DNA of 64,000 nucleotides, taken from the NCBI GenBank assembly GCA_965230515.1, contig OZ246007.1, positions 2,232,001-2,296,000 of the forward strand, read 5' to 3'. The notes beneath the pieces are model-generated. The model was not told the origin of the DNA. It searched no databases and saw only the letters and a program-made list of their open reading frames with translations. The translations under genes were made by a program, and so were the position numbers. This DNA comes from JAJFKB01 sp965230515 (GTDB taxonomy: Bacteria; Pseudomonadota; Gammaproteobacteria; Pseudomonadales; IMCC2047). Shown here in pieces: positions 27,060 to 34,165 of the stretch (within the stretch, counting starts at the first letter, position 1; the number at the start of each line of letters is the position of its first letter).

Positions 27060-27237
27060 CCCCCGGGATTAACTTAAAAGGCGTGCAAGTTTACGGAGTC
27101 CTGTGGAGCGACTAAAGATATACACCAGTTTGTGAGCATTCCCCATGCCCAGCTATTGGCGGTGTGCCGCCAAGAGAGTTAATGAAAGCGTCATAACGCG
27201 CCACTGAAAAACTCGATTATTAATGGGGGGATTACAG

Positions 27238-27276
27238 GAGGTTCCAGCCGCAGGCGACATGAAGCACTTGTTAGCA
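27238..27276 (+). other. Integron attC-like 3' half site
   Basis: TCCAGCCGCAGGCGACATGA then AGCACTTGTTAGC resembles the right arm of the fuller attC-like element at 27894-27956 (TCCAGCCCGCAGGGCGAT, then TTGCTTGTTATAT). A convincing left arm was not found; ATAACGCGCC at about 27194 is the best candidate. Confidence 0.35.
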
Positions 27277-27296
27277 CAACGGATGCTTGCACTTAA

Positions 27297-27317
27297 TGTA
27301 TATGATGATAATATACA
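27297..27317. promoter_or_regulatory. Operator-like palindrome of brnTA
   Basis: TGTATAT, a 7-nt spacer, ATATACA, ending 3 nt before the brnT ATG. It is well placed for autorepression by the ribbon-helix-helix antitoxin, as known for BrnTA. Confidence 0.55.
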
Positions 27318-27320
27318 AAA

Positions 27321-27620
27321 ATGATTGATTGGACGCAAATAACCGGCTTTGATTGGGACGCAGGAAACGCAAGAAAAAGCGTTAAAAAACATGGCGTTAC
27401 CCAATTTGAGGCGGAGCAGGTGTTTTTTAATAAGCCTCTGCTGGTTTTGGATGATGTAAAACATAGCCAGAAAGAAGCTAGATTTCACGCATTGGGTAAA
27501 ACAGATAATGCCCGCCTTTTGCATATTACTTTTACCTTGCGTTCAGCCAATACGTTGATACGTGTTATTTCGGCGCGTGATATGCACCGAAAGGAGAAAA
27601 ACGTTTATGAGCAAAGTTAA
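27321..27620 (+). CDS. brnT: BrnT-family ribonuclease toxin
   Basis: 99-residue toxin of the BrnT family (RelE-like RNase). Family blocks are FDWDAGNARKSVKKHGVTQFEAEQVF, then HSQKEARFHALGKT and the terminal LIRVISARDMHRKEKNVYE. It cleaves RNA when freed from its partner BrnA. It overlaps the antitoxin gene by 14 nt. The pair is flanked by attC-like sequences, as expected of a gene-cassette toxin-antitoxin module. Confidence 0.88.
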   Translation: MIDWTQITGFDWDAGNARKSVKKHGVTQFEAEQVFFNKPLLVLDDVKHSQKEARFHALGKTDNARLLHITFTLRSANTLIRVISARDMHRKEKNVYEQS

Positions 27621-27879
27621 AAAACTACCCAAATTTAAAACTGAAGCAGAAGAGCGTGAGTTTTGGGAAACACATGATTCTAGTGAATATGTAGACTGGA
27701 AAAATGCACAACCAGTTTCGATGCCCAATCTTAAGCCCTCCACTAAAACGATTTCATTAAGACTGCCTGAAAGTTTATTGGACAGCATCAAGATTGAAGC
27801 AAATAAGCGTGATATGCCTTATCAATCTTTAATCAAAGTTTGGCTCTCTGATGATGTGAAGGAGAGCCGCCGATCTTAG
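27607..27879 (+). CDS. brnA: BrnA/CopG-type antitoxin
   Basis: 90 residues from the ATG at 27607, which has AAAGGAG upstream. The N-terminal toxin-binding segment is KFKTEAEEREFWETHDSSEY and the C-terminal ribbon-helix-helix DNA-binding part is TKTISLRLPESLLDSIKIEA through KRDMPYQSLIKVWL. It neutralises BrnT and probably binds the TGTATAT palindrome upstream. Confidence 0.87.
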   Translation: MSKVKKLPKFKTEAEEREFWETHDSSEYVDWKNAQPVSMPNLKPSTKTISLRLPESLLDSIKIEANKRDMPYQSLIKVWLSDDVKESRRS

Positions 27880-27893
27880 TGGTGCTAACGCCC

Positions 27894-27956
27894 AAAGCAG
27901 CGGCGCGCGTTAGCGCGTCCAGCCCGCAGGGCGATGCTGCCTTTGCTTGTTATATG
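27894..27956 (+). other. Integron attC-like recombination site
   Basis: GCTAACGCC ... TTGTTATAT bound an imperfect inverted repeat. The left arm CAAAGCAGC and right arm GCTGCCTTTG pair except for one extra base, the extrahelical-base feature of attC hairpins. An inner GCGCG/CGCGC stem is present. It sits just after the brnA stop. No integrase gene is in the window. Confidence 0.55.
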
Positions 27957-27958
27957 GT

Positions 27959-28339
27959 TCAATGCTCCATGATCCCAAACTGAGCCAGCACATTTAATGG
28001 CGATGAAAACCTAACTTGATCTTGATGAGTTGTAAGCGGCTCACTGCCTGTATAGAGGGTTAAAGAAACAGAGTATGTATGATTGTTTTTTACACCGGGT
28101 ATTACGGGTGATTGCACAATTAGCTCTGACACTCCTGGCTCGATAGCTCCTTCGGAGGAAACAGGACTACCATTAGGGGTAGTACTCTCGAAAATCACTT
28201 TAAAGCACTTCTTTCTGGGCACCCACAAATAAAATAGCCGTTGTACTCCCGTAGGAGCCTTTCTGGTTTGTGGATGTCGAACAATTACGCAGAAAAATAG
28301 ACCGGATATAATGCCAATGAATTTAAAACCATTGATCAA
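27959..28339 (-). CDS. Hypothetical protein, cassette-like position
   Basis: 126 residues with an N-terminal hydrophobic segment (FKFIGIISGLFFCVIV) followed by a beta-rich region ending in NNHTYSVSLTLYTGSEPL, suggesting a membrane-anchored or exported beta-sandwich domain. The stop is 3 nt from the attC-like site and it runs opposite to its neighbours. I recognise no family; it may be a cassette gene. Confidence 0.5.
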   Translation of the reverse strand: MINGFKFIGIISGLFFCVIVRHPQTRKAPTGVQRLFYLWVPRKKCFKVIFESTTPNGSPVSSEGAIEPGVSELIVQSPVIPGVKNNHTYSVSLTLYTGSEPLTTHQDQVRFSSPLNVLAQFGIMEH

Positions 28340-28418
28340 TTTTTGCTGGATTTAGAGATAGTGACCGTAACTTTTATCGGTTTGGGTAACTAAAATTTTA
28401 TACAGGGATAGAAATCAA

Positions 28419-29081
28419 ATGTTCGAATTGTTGGATTTAAAATCTGTCGCTAATTGGCTCGGCTTATTTGGAATAGCCGTATTTGCAATATCCGGGGCAT
28501 TGGATGCCGCACGTAAAAATATGGATATTCTCGGTTTTATGCTGATTGGCACATTAACTGGTCTTGGTGGTGGAACTGCCAGAGATATATTGCTTGGCAA
28601 ATTCCCCGTCTATTGGGTGCAAGAACCAACTTATGTTGGCCTATGTTTGCTGCTCTCCGCGCTGACCTATTTTATTGTCCCTGCCGTCTCGTCTAGAGCT
28701 AAGGCACTAATCTGGATGGATGCTTTGGGGTTGTCTTTATTCTGCGTTCTTGGTGCACAGATTGCCGTTACCCTTGGTGTTTCGCCGCTGATCTGCGTAT
28801 GTATGGGGGTTATTACAGCGAGTTTTGGCGGTATTATGCGCGATGTGTTGTGTGGCTATGATCTGGTTCTAGGTTCAAGAGAACTGTATGTAACAGTGGC
28901 CGTTTCCGGAGCCACTATTTATCTAGTGTTGCATTGGCTTGGCATCCATGAGGACTTTGCTGCTATTGGTGGTTTCCTGGCGGCGCTCAGCTTAAGGAGT
29001 GCGGCGATAATATGGGGGTTGAGTCTGCCCTCATATACAACTTCCCATGAACAGAGTCATGGTTCAAACCCGAAACCTTGA
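28419..29081 (+). CDS. TRIC cation channel family protein (UPF0126)
   Basis: 220-residue membrane protein with seven hydrophobic helices in two homologous triplets. Each triplet contains the glycine-rich motif: GTLTGLGGGTARDILLGKFP in the first, and GVITASFGGIMRDVLCG in the second. YadS-type proteins are bacterial relatives of trimeric intracellular cation channels and conduct K+ or Na+. It is followed 81 nt later by selO, with no evidence for a shared role. Confidence 0.88.
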   Translation: MFELLDLKSVANWLGLFGIAVFAISGALDAARKNMDILGFMLIGTLTGLGGGTARDILLGKFPVYWVQEPTYVGLCLLLSALTYFIVPAVSSRAKALIWMDALGLSLFCVLGAQIAVTLGVSPLICVCMGVITASFGGIMRDVLCGYDLVLGSRELYVTVAVSGATIYLVLHWLGIHEDFAAIGGFLAALSLRSAAIIWGLSLPSYTTSHEQSHGSNPKP

Positions 29082-29162
29082 GTGATCCAATCCCGACTCT
29101 GGAGTACAATGCTGATATAGCGAGGGCAAGCCCGCTTTGTGAGGTGAGATTAAAGCAAACCA

Positions 29163-30671
29163 ATGCTAAATTTTTCGTTTGATAATACCTATGTACGTGA
29201 CTTATCTGGTTTTTATACTGCCTGGCAGCCCGAGCCAAGAGAAAACCCGGAACTACTGTATCTCAACCTGGCGTTAGTCGAGCAACTCGGTCTGGATTTA
29301 GCCGCATTTAGTGAAGCCGAGCTGGCCGACATTTTTACGGGAAAACAACTGCCCGAGGGTGCCGAGCCTATTGCTCAGGCCTATGCGGGACATCAATTCG
29401 GCCACTTTAATCCACAACTGGGTGATGGTCGTGCACTGATTCTTGGTGAAGTTATTGACCGACAAGGTAAGCGCTTTGATATTGGCTTTAAGGGTTCTGG
29501 CCGAACGCCTTTTTCCAGGGGTGGCGATGGCAAGGCGGCATTAGGACCTATGCTGCGCGAAGTATTAATTGGCGAAGCGATGCACGCCCTGGGTGTCGCC
29601 ACCACGCGCTCCCTTGCTGTAACGGGTACTGGAGAGCGGATTTTTCGAGAGCAGCAACAACCCGGTGCAGTGCTAACCCGAGTTGCCGCGAGCCATATTC
29701 GTATTGGTACTTTTCAATATTTTTCTGCGCAGGGCAAGCACGATGAAGTTAAACGCTTGGCCGATTATAGTATTGCTCGGCACGATCCAGAACTTGCTGC
29801 AGCGCAAAACCCCTATCTCGAATTTCTACGAGCTGTTGCCCAAAGACAAGCCGAATTAGTGGCGCAATGGATGAGTTTGGGTTTTATCCATGGGGTGATG
29901 AACACTGATAATGTAAGCATCGCCGGTGAAACCATAGACTACGGCCCATGCGCATTTATGGAAAGTTATGATCCCAACGCGGTTTTCAGCTCTATCGATG
30001 AACATGGCCGTTATGCCTATCAAAATCAACCTAAAATAGCACAGTGGAACCTGGCGAGGTTTGCGGAAACACTATTGCCATTGTTCTCGGAAGATCAACA
30101 GGAAGCCGTTGATATGGCGAATCAGGTAGTTCAGTCTTTTCCCGATACGTACCAACAATATTGGTTGGTACGTATGTGTGCCAAGTTAGGGCTGGAAGCA
30201 AATGAGCGGAGTAGGGAGAGTGACAAAGCGTTAATTGAATCATGGTTAGAATTGTTGCAAGCCCAAAAAGTTGATTTTACCCTGGCTTGGAGATTGTTGG
30301 CCGGTGCGGCTGAAGATCAAACGACAGAGCTGAGAAAATTGTTTTCCGATGTGGGCGCGTTGGATAATTGGTTAGAAGGATGGCAATTACGTTGTGACGA
30401 ACAGGATTGCAATGAAGCCGCAGTCGAAAGCGAGCGGCCAGGAAAACAAAGAGCAGAAGCGATGCGGGCTATTAACCCCCGGCTGATTCCTCGCAATCAT
30501 CATGTAGAAGAGGCACTTTCAGCGGCATCAGATAAAGGCGATCTCGAACCGTTTGAGAAGCTCCTGTCCGCTCTGGAACGACCCTACGATGAAGATGCGA
30601 AATACGATAAATTTGCGGAACCCGCCGACCCGGAATTTACAGCGTGGTACCAGACTTTTTGCGGGACTTGA
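29163..30671 (+). CDS. selO: SelO/YdiU protein adenylyltransferase
   Basis: 502-residue pseudokinase-fold AMPylase. Motifs are AYAGHQFGHFNPQLGDGRA, FKGSGRTPFSRGGDGKA (nucleotide-binding loop), LIGEAMHALGVATTRSLA, GFIHGVMNTDNVSIAG with the metal-binding Asn and Asp, and DYGPCAFMESYDP. SelO transfers AMP from an inverted ATP onto Ser/Thr/Tyr of redox proteins in E. coli and eukaryotes. Its C-terminal Cys-x-x-x-selenocysteine-like ending is not obvious; TFCGT terminates the protein and contains one Cys. Confidence 0.93.
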   Translation: MLNFSFDNTYVRDLSGFYTAWQPEPRENPELLYLNLALVEQLGLDLAAFSEAELADIFTGKQLPEGAEPIAQAYAGHQFGHFNPQLGDGRALILGEVIDRQGKRFDIGFKGSGRTPFSRGGDGKAALGPMLREVLIGEAMHALGVATTRSLAVTGTGERIFREQQQPGAVLTRVAASHIRIGTFQYFSAQGKHDEVKRLADYSIARHDPELAAAQNPYLEFLRAVAQRQAELVAQWMSLGFIHGVMNTDNVSIAGETIDYGPCAFMESYDPNAVFSSIDEHGRYAYQNQPKIAQWNLARFAETLLPLFSEDQQEAVDMANQVVQSFPDTYQQYWLVRMCAKLGLEANERSRESDKALIESWLELLQAQKVDFTLAWRLLAGAAEDQTTELRKLFSDVGALDNWLEGWQLRCDEQDCNEAAVESERPGKQRAEAMRAINPRLIPRNHHVEEALSAASDKGDLEPFEKLLSALERPYDEDAKYDKFAEPADPEFTAWYQTFCGT

Positions 30672-30743
30672 AGTGCTTAAAGACTGAAACATGAGTATTT
30701 GGGGTCAGGGTAAGAACTGCAAGGAATACCATTAATTCAGTAG

Positions 30744-30773
30744 AAAAAAGGCCACCACAAGGGTGGCCTTTTA
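30744..30773. terminator. Bidirectional rho-independent terminator
   Basis: AAGGCCACC / GGTGGCCTT stem with A-rich and T-rich flanks on either side. It serves selO on plus. On minus it lies just after the relic tmRNA 3' end, where an ssrA terminator would be expected. Confidence 0.75.
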
Positions 30774-30778
30774 TAGGT

Positions 30779-30802
30779 TGGTGGGGCGGCGGGGATTGAA
30801 CC
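30779..30802 (-). repeat. Relic tmRNA 3' end (distal attachment site of a small island)
   Basis: On minus this reads GGTTCAATCCCCGCCG then CCCCACCA. It matches the T-loop, acceptor strand and CCA of the ssrA gene at 32628, with a one-base loss in the acceptor. It contains no intron. A terminator follows, so it looks like the former 3' end of ssrA displaced by an insertion. The rest of 30803-31080 shows no gene. Confidence 0.65.
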
Positions 30803-31082
30803 TGTATTTTATCTAGTTGATTTAATAAAAGATGTTGTTTCCCGAAATGTCAGAGTATTACATTGGGCCGTACTAAAGGTATTAGGTACCGTTTGACCGC
30901 TGATAGGGAATCAAACCCGCCGATCTGAAAAGAAAGAACAGCGTCATAATTGTCTTTGTGCAGCGCTTGTTTCATTTGCTTAATGGGTGGGCAATCTACT
31001 TGTTAGTGATAGGGTAGTTTGGCTGTTAGTATTGTTGCCTATATTCAATGGGCGGTACGGAGTTTTTGATATAAGGGATTTC

Positions 31083-31185
31083 TTATGTCAAAAACAAAGC
31101 TATAAATTGACATAAGTTTAAATTACACTAGATTTCGACATAGTACTTTTTATATATCAAAATCTAATAGGTAATTTGACATAAC
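31083..31185. promoter_or_regulatory. Reiterated TTGACATAA operator-like motif before fic
   Basis: TTATGTCAA (31083-31091), TTGACATAA (31107-31115), TCGACATAG (31134-31142) and TTGACATAA (31177-31185). The last copy ends one base before the fic ATG. The Fic protein has a C-terminal winged-helix-like domain and may bind here. Confidence 0.5.
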
Positions 31186-31186
31186 G

Positions 31187-32338
31187 ATGGATGTTAATAA
31201 CTTCAAGCCCGGCCAGTATAGAGAGCAGTATCAGTATAAAAGTTTCTCGCCTACTACTATAAACCACGCATGGTATCTTGCTGACGGCCAGACCCAACAA
31301 CTACTCAGCGATGCTGACCGTACTTTGGGTGAGCTCAACGCCTTTTCTCAGCTTATCCCGGATATCGACTTCTTTATTCGCATGCACATTATCAAAGAAG
31401 CTACCCAATCCAGCCGTATTGAAGGCACACGCACCAATATGGAAGAGGCCTTGTTGGAGGCCCAGGATATTGAGCCTGAAAAACGCGATGACTGGCAGGA
31501 AGTACAAAACTATATTAAGGCAATTAATGAGGCTATCTCGCAGCTTGAACACATTCCCTTGTCAAATCGTCTGTTAAAAGATACCCACCGTATTCTGATG
31601 CAGGATGTGCGCGGTGAGGGCAAACAACCGGGGGAATTTCGTGTCAGCCAAAACTGGATTGGCGTCAGCTTAAAAAATGCCGTTTTTGTTCCACCGCATC
31701 ACGAAGAAGTTATTGAACTAATGAGTGACTTGGAAAAGTTTCTGCATAACGATGCATTGCAAACGCCTCACCTGATTAAAATTGCTATCGCTCATTACCA
31801 GTTTGAAACTATCCACCCCTTCCTGGATGGAAACGGTCGTCTGGGACGGTTAATGATTGCCCTTTACCTGGCCAACTTCGGATTGCTACATAAACCTGCG
31901 CTGTACTTATCCGATTATTTTGAGCGTCACAAAACTCAGTATGTAGATCACCTGATGGCAGTGCGTGAGGCCGGTCAACTAAAGCAATGGCTGATCTTTT
32001 TTCTGCATGGGGTAGTCGAAACTGCCCAGAACTCCATACAGGTGTTTAAGGATATTCTACAGCTCAAGTTGCGTTTGGAAGAGCAGGTATTGCCCCACTT
32101 TAGTGTTCGCCGGCAAAACAATGCGCAAACGCTGATCAAGCATCTATACCGCACACCGGTAGTCAGTGTAAAAAGTGTCACCACACTGCTAAAAGTAAAA
32201 CCCAATACAGCCTCAGCCTTGATCAATGATTTTGTTAAATATGGGGTGCTGCAAGAAATCACTGGACAGCGGCGTAACCGCTTGTTTATTTTTGAGGAGT
32301 ATATGTTGATATTCAATCGTAATCGGGTAGAGGAATAA
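31187..32338 (+). CDS. Fic family protein with C-terminal winged-helix domain
   Basis: 383 residues: a Fic_N region, the Fic catalytic loop HPFLDGNGRLGR at 210-221 (complete, with the catalytic His), and a C-terminal winged-helix-like segment (KSVTTLLKVKPNTASALINDF, then GVLQEITGQRRNRLF). The inhibitory motif S75-SRI-E-G80 fits the (S/T)xxxE(G/N) rule, placing it among Fic proteins with a built-in N-terminal inhibitory helix. It should transfer AMP to a target that is not known. It is the only gene of the presumed ssrA island and is preceded by four copies of a 9-bp motif consistent with autoregulation. Confidence 0.9.
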   Translation: MDVNNFKPGQYREQYQYKSFSPTTINHAWYLADGQTQQLLSDADRTLGELNAFSQLIPDIDFFIRMHIIKEATQSSRIEGTRTNMEEALLEAQDIEPEKRDDWQEVQNYIKAINEAISQLEHIPLSNRLLKDTHRILMQDVRGEGKQPGEFRVSQNWIGVSLKNAVFVPPHHEEVIELMSDLEKFLHNDALQTPHLIKIAIAHYQFETIHPFLDGNGRLGRLMIALYLANFGLLHKPALYLSDYFERHKTQYVDHLMAVREAGQLKQWLIFFLHGVVETAQNSIQVFKDILQLKLRLEEQVLPHFSVRRQNNAQTLIKHLYRTPVVSVKSVTTLLKVKPNTASALINDFVKYGVLQEITGQRRNRLFIFEEYMLIFNRNRVEE

Positions 32339-32596
32339 ACATCGACTATGTCTGGCGCTTAGCCATGTGCCAGGCATCTTTTGCCACTGCCTGATCGAAA
32401 ATTCATATTAGAAAGTTGTGGCTCAGTTTTTTTGATTGGGGGTCATGACCAATAGCTCTTTACGAGGAATTCGCTGTATTGATCATGACCTAGGTTAGGA
32501 AATGAGAGCTCGATCTATTCTCTAGGTGTCCGAGTCCCCTCCAGATTCATCGTCATTCAGACCTAAGCATCTGCGTGCTTCGGCCTCAAGGTGAAA

Positions 32597-32623
32597 AAAA
32601 AGCCCTAATTAAATTAGGGCTTT
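32597..32623 (-). terminator. Rho-independent terminator of ssrA
   Basis: AGCCCTAATT / AATTAGGGCT stem followed on minus by TTTTTTTT. It lies 5-10 nt after the tmRNA CCA end. Confidence 0.85.
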
Positions 32624-32627
32624 ATGA

Positions 32628-33254
32628 TGGTGGAGGCGGCGGGACAGCTTATCCATACCTTTCGATATGGGCTGGACTATTCCTTCACCTGCATATTCAT
32701 AAGATCATGCAGGGGAGGGCGTGTTGTGGGCAATAGCCCACCCTAGTACTCCATAGTTTAGACTTTCAACTTTAGGAGCCTATGAGTCTCTAGCCGGCTT
32801 ACTGGTTTCCCATTCACCGGACGGCGTTGGCATAGGACAATATCCCTTAGCGTTCACCGTATGAGCCCTCTTTTTCCTACGGGGATCACTCCCCGTGGCG
32901 ACCGTATTATGTTAATCGAACCCGCGTCCGTCAGTCCGCTGCTCATGGATCTACATGCTTAGGTCCGTCAATTGAGTTAACCACTATCAGCCCGACGGGC
33001 AGGACGATAGCAGCGAGCCTGTAAATGTTTAACAGCGCCGCGCCAGGCAAGCTTTGCTGCGATCCAGTTCTGTATGACGGTTATTAACGCGGTACTGGCA
33101 CCTTGCTAATGACCGCTAGCAGGGTTTAAGCTGCTAGAGCGTAGTTTTCGTCGTTTGCGACTATAACTATTACAGCTTTGGATTAACGAGATTGGCTGTC
33201 ATCTCGGCATGCACCAGGAGTTTTGTAACCCACGTCGAATCCAGAATCGCCCCC
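32628..33254 (-). ncRNA. ssrA: tmRNA (ssrA) gene interrupted by a group I intron
   Basis: The 5' end GGGGGCGATTCTGG at 33254 pairs over seven bases with the 3' CGCCTCC-A-CCA ending at 32628 (one G.U). The tag reading frame at 33126-33158 encodes ANDENYALAA followed by TAA. The T-arm exon GGACGCGGGTTCGAT stops at 32915 and resumes at 32644 with TCCCGCC. Joined, these give a perfect T-arm, GCGGG-TTCGATT-CCCGC. Without the intervening 270 nt the RNA is 357 nt, the normal bacterial size. It rescues stalled ribosomes together with SmpB, encoded 400 nt upstream on the same strand. Confidence 0.93.
32645..32914 (-). ncRNA. Group I self-splicing intron in the tmRNA T-loop
   Basis: 270 nt inserted between nucleotides 59 and 60 (tRNA numbering) of the T-loop. 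The 5' exon ends in U and the intron ends in G, as group I introns require. Core elements on minus are GAGACT (R/P7 5' side, plus 32785-32790) and AATAGTCC (S/P7 3' side, 32674-32681). A candidate guide GGTCG near the 5' end (32899-32903) pairs with the exon CGAU including a U.G at the splice site. There is no open reading frame for a homing endonuclease. T-loop tmRNA introns are known from some other bacteria (Clostridium botulinum). Confidence 0.82.
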
Positions 33255-33257
33255 TGA

Positions 33258-33471
33258 ACTTCTCTGGGTACTTTATGCGGCGTTAAACGCCGGTCTCGCA
33301 AATGCTCACGTATTGGCATACGCTCCGCTTGGTTCGCTAACGTTTGCCTTGCCTAAAGTGCTCAGAGAAGCTCTGTTTATTGAGTGAAACACTTTGTTCG
33401 TTGGCAAAATCAGTCACAATGGCTTTGCTTCGCTCGCCATTGTTGGTAGGCATATAAAGTACTCAGAGAAG
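33258..33471. repeat. Threefold repeat TAAAGTRCYCAGAGAAG upstream of ssrA
   Basis: One copy on minus (33259-33275, overlapping the ssrA promoter region just before its 5' end) and two on plus (33354-33370 and 33455-33471). Each plus copy follows a hairpin-forming segment, for example CAATGGC / GCCATTG around 33420-33442. The outer copies form an inverted repeat of about 20 bp. No gene is visible in 33255-33656. Confidence 0.5.
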
Positions 33472-33656
33472 TCCAGACTAGTGGTTTGCAAAACAATGCA
33501 TAACCGCTGCTTTGGATACTTGAGTTTAATTTCCTGTTAAATCTAAATTTTTAAAGAGCGTGTCACTGCGCCTATTATAGGCTAGTTAGGCTTGGTGTTG
33601 GACTAAATTTTTGCTGCTAAGTTCGAATAGGACAGTTTATCAGTAAAATTTTGAGG

Positions 33657-34136
33657 TTAACCCTTCGTAGAATGCTGCATGATGCGTTGTTTGTCGCGGT
33701 TCCAGTCGCGCTCTTTTTCGGTGGCTCGTTTGTCGTGTTGTTTCTTACCGGTTACCAGGGCGATTTCACATTTGATTAAGTTCTTTTTCCAGTAAAGTGC
33801 CAGTGGCACGCAGGTGCGACCTTGTTGCTCTTTGGCCCGAAACAGTCTGCTGAGCTCTCTTCTATTGAGCAGTAGTTTTCGCGTGCGCGTTGGGTCGGCA
33901 ACCACATGGGTGGAGGCGGTGTTAAGTGGCGTGATGTGGGCGCCTAATAACCAGGCCTCGCCATCTTTTAGCAGTACGTAGCTTTCAGTCAGTTGTGCTT
34001 TGCCGGCGCGCAGGCTTTTTACTTCCCAGCCGGCCAGAACCAGCCCGGCCTCGAATTTTTCTTCGATGTGGTAATCGTGCCGCGCTTTTTTATTCTGCGC
34101 AATGGTTCCGGGTGAAAGTTTTTTCTTCTTAGCCAT
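33657..34136 (-). CDS. smpB: SsrA-binding protein
   Basis: 159-residue SmpB, the partner that loads tmRNA on stalled ribosomes. Visible are the OB-fold core (HIEEKFEAGLVLAGWEVKSL, SYVLLKDGEAWLLGAHI, RKLLLNRRE), the conserved LALYWKKNLIKCEIALVTGKKQHDKR, and the basic C-terminal tail ending RDWNRDKQRIMQ that enters the mRNA channel. It is followed by ssrA on the same strand after a repeat-rich 400-nt gap. Confidence 0.96.
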   Translation of the reverse strand: MAKKKKLSPGTIAQNKKARHDYHIEEKFEAGLVLAGWEVKSLRAGKAQLTESYVLLKDGEAWLLGAHITPLNTASTHVVADPTRTRKLLLNRRELSRLFRAKEQQGRTCVPLALYWKKNLIKCEIALVTGKKQHDKRATEKERDWNRDKQRIMQHSTKG

Positions 34137-34165
34137 GGCGCGGCATTATATCGGCATAACGCGCG

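Larger units (their letters stand above)
30779..32644. mobile_element. Small ssrA-targeted genomic island remnant carrying fic
   Basis: The region lies between the relic and the functional tmRNA 3' ends (about 1.85 kb), the usual signature of an island integrated at ssrA. It contains the Fic gene and no integrase. The integrase was presumably lost. Confidence 0.5.

Noticed and set aside
27153..27524. 123-residue minus-strand frame over brnT
   Set aside because: It is antisense to brnT and crosses the attC-like half site; composition and context favour brnT.
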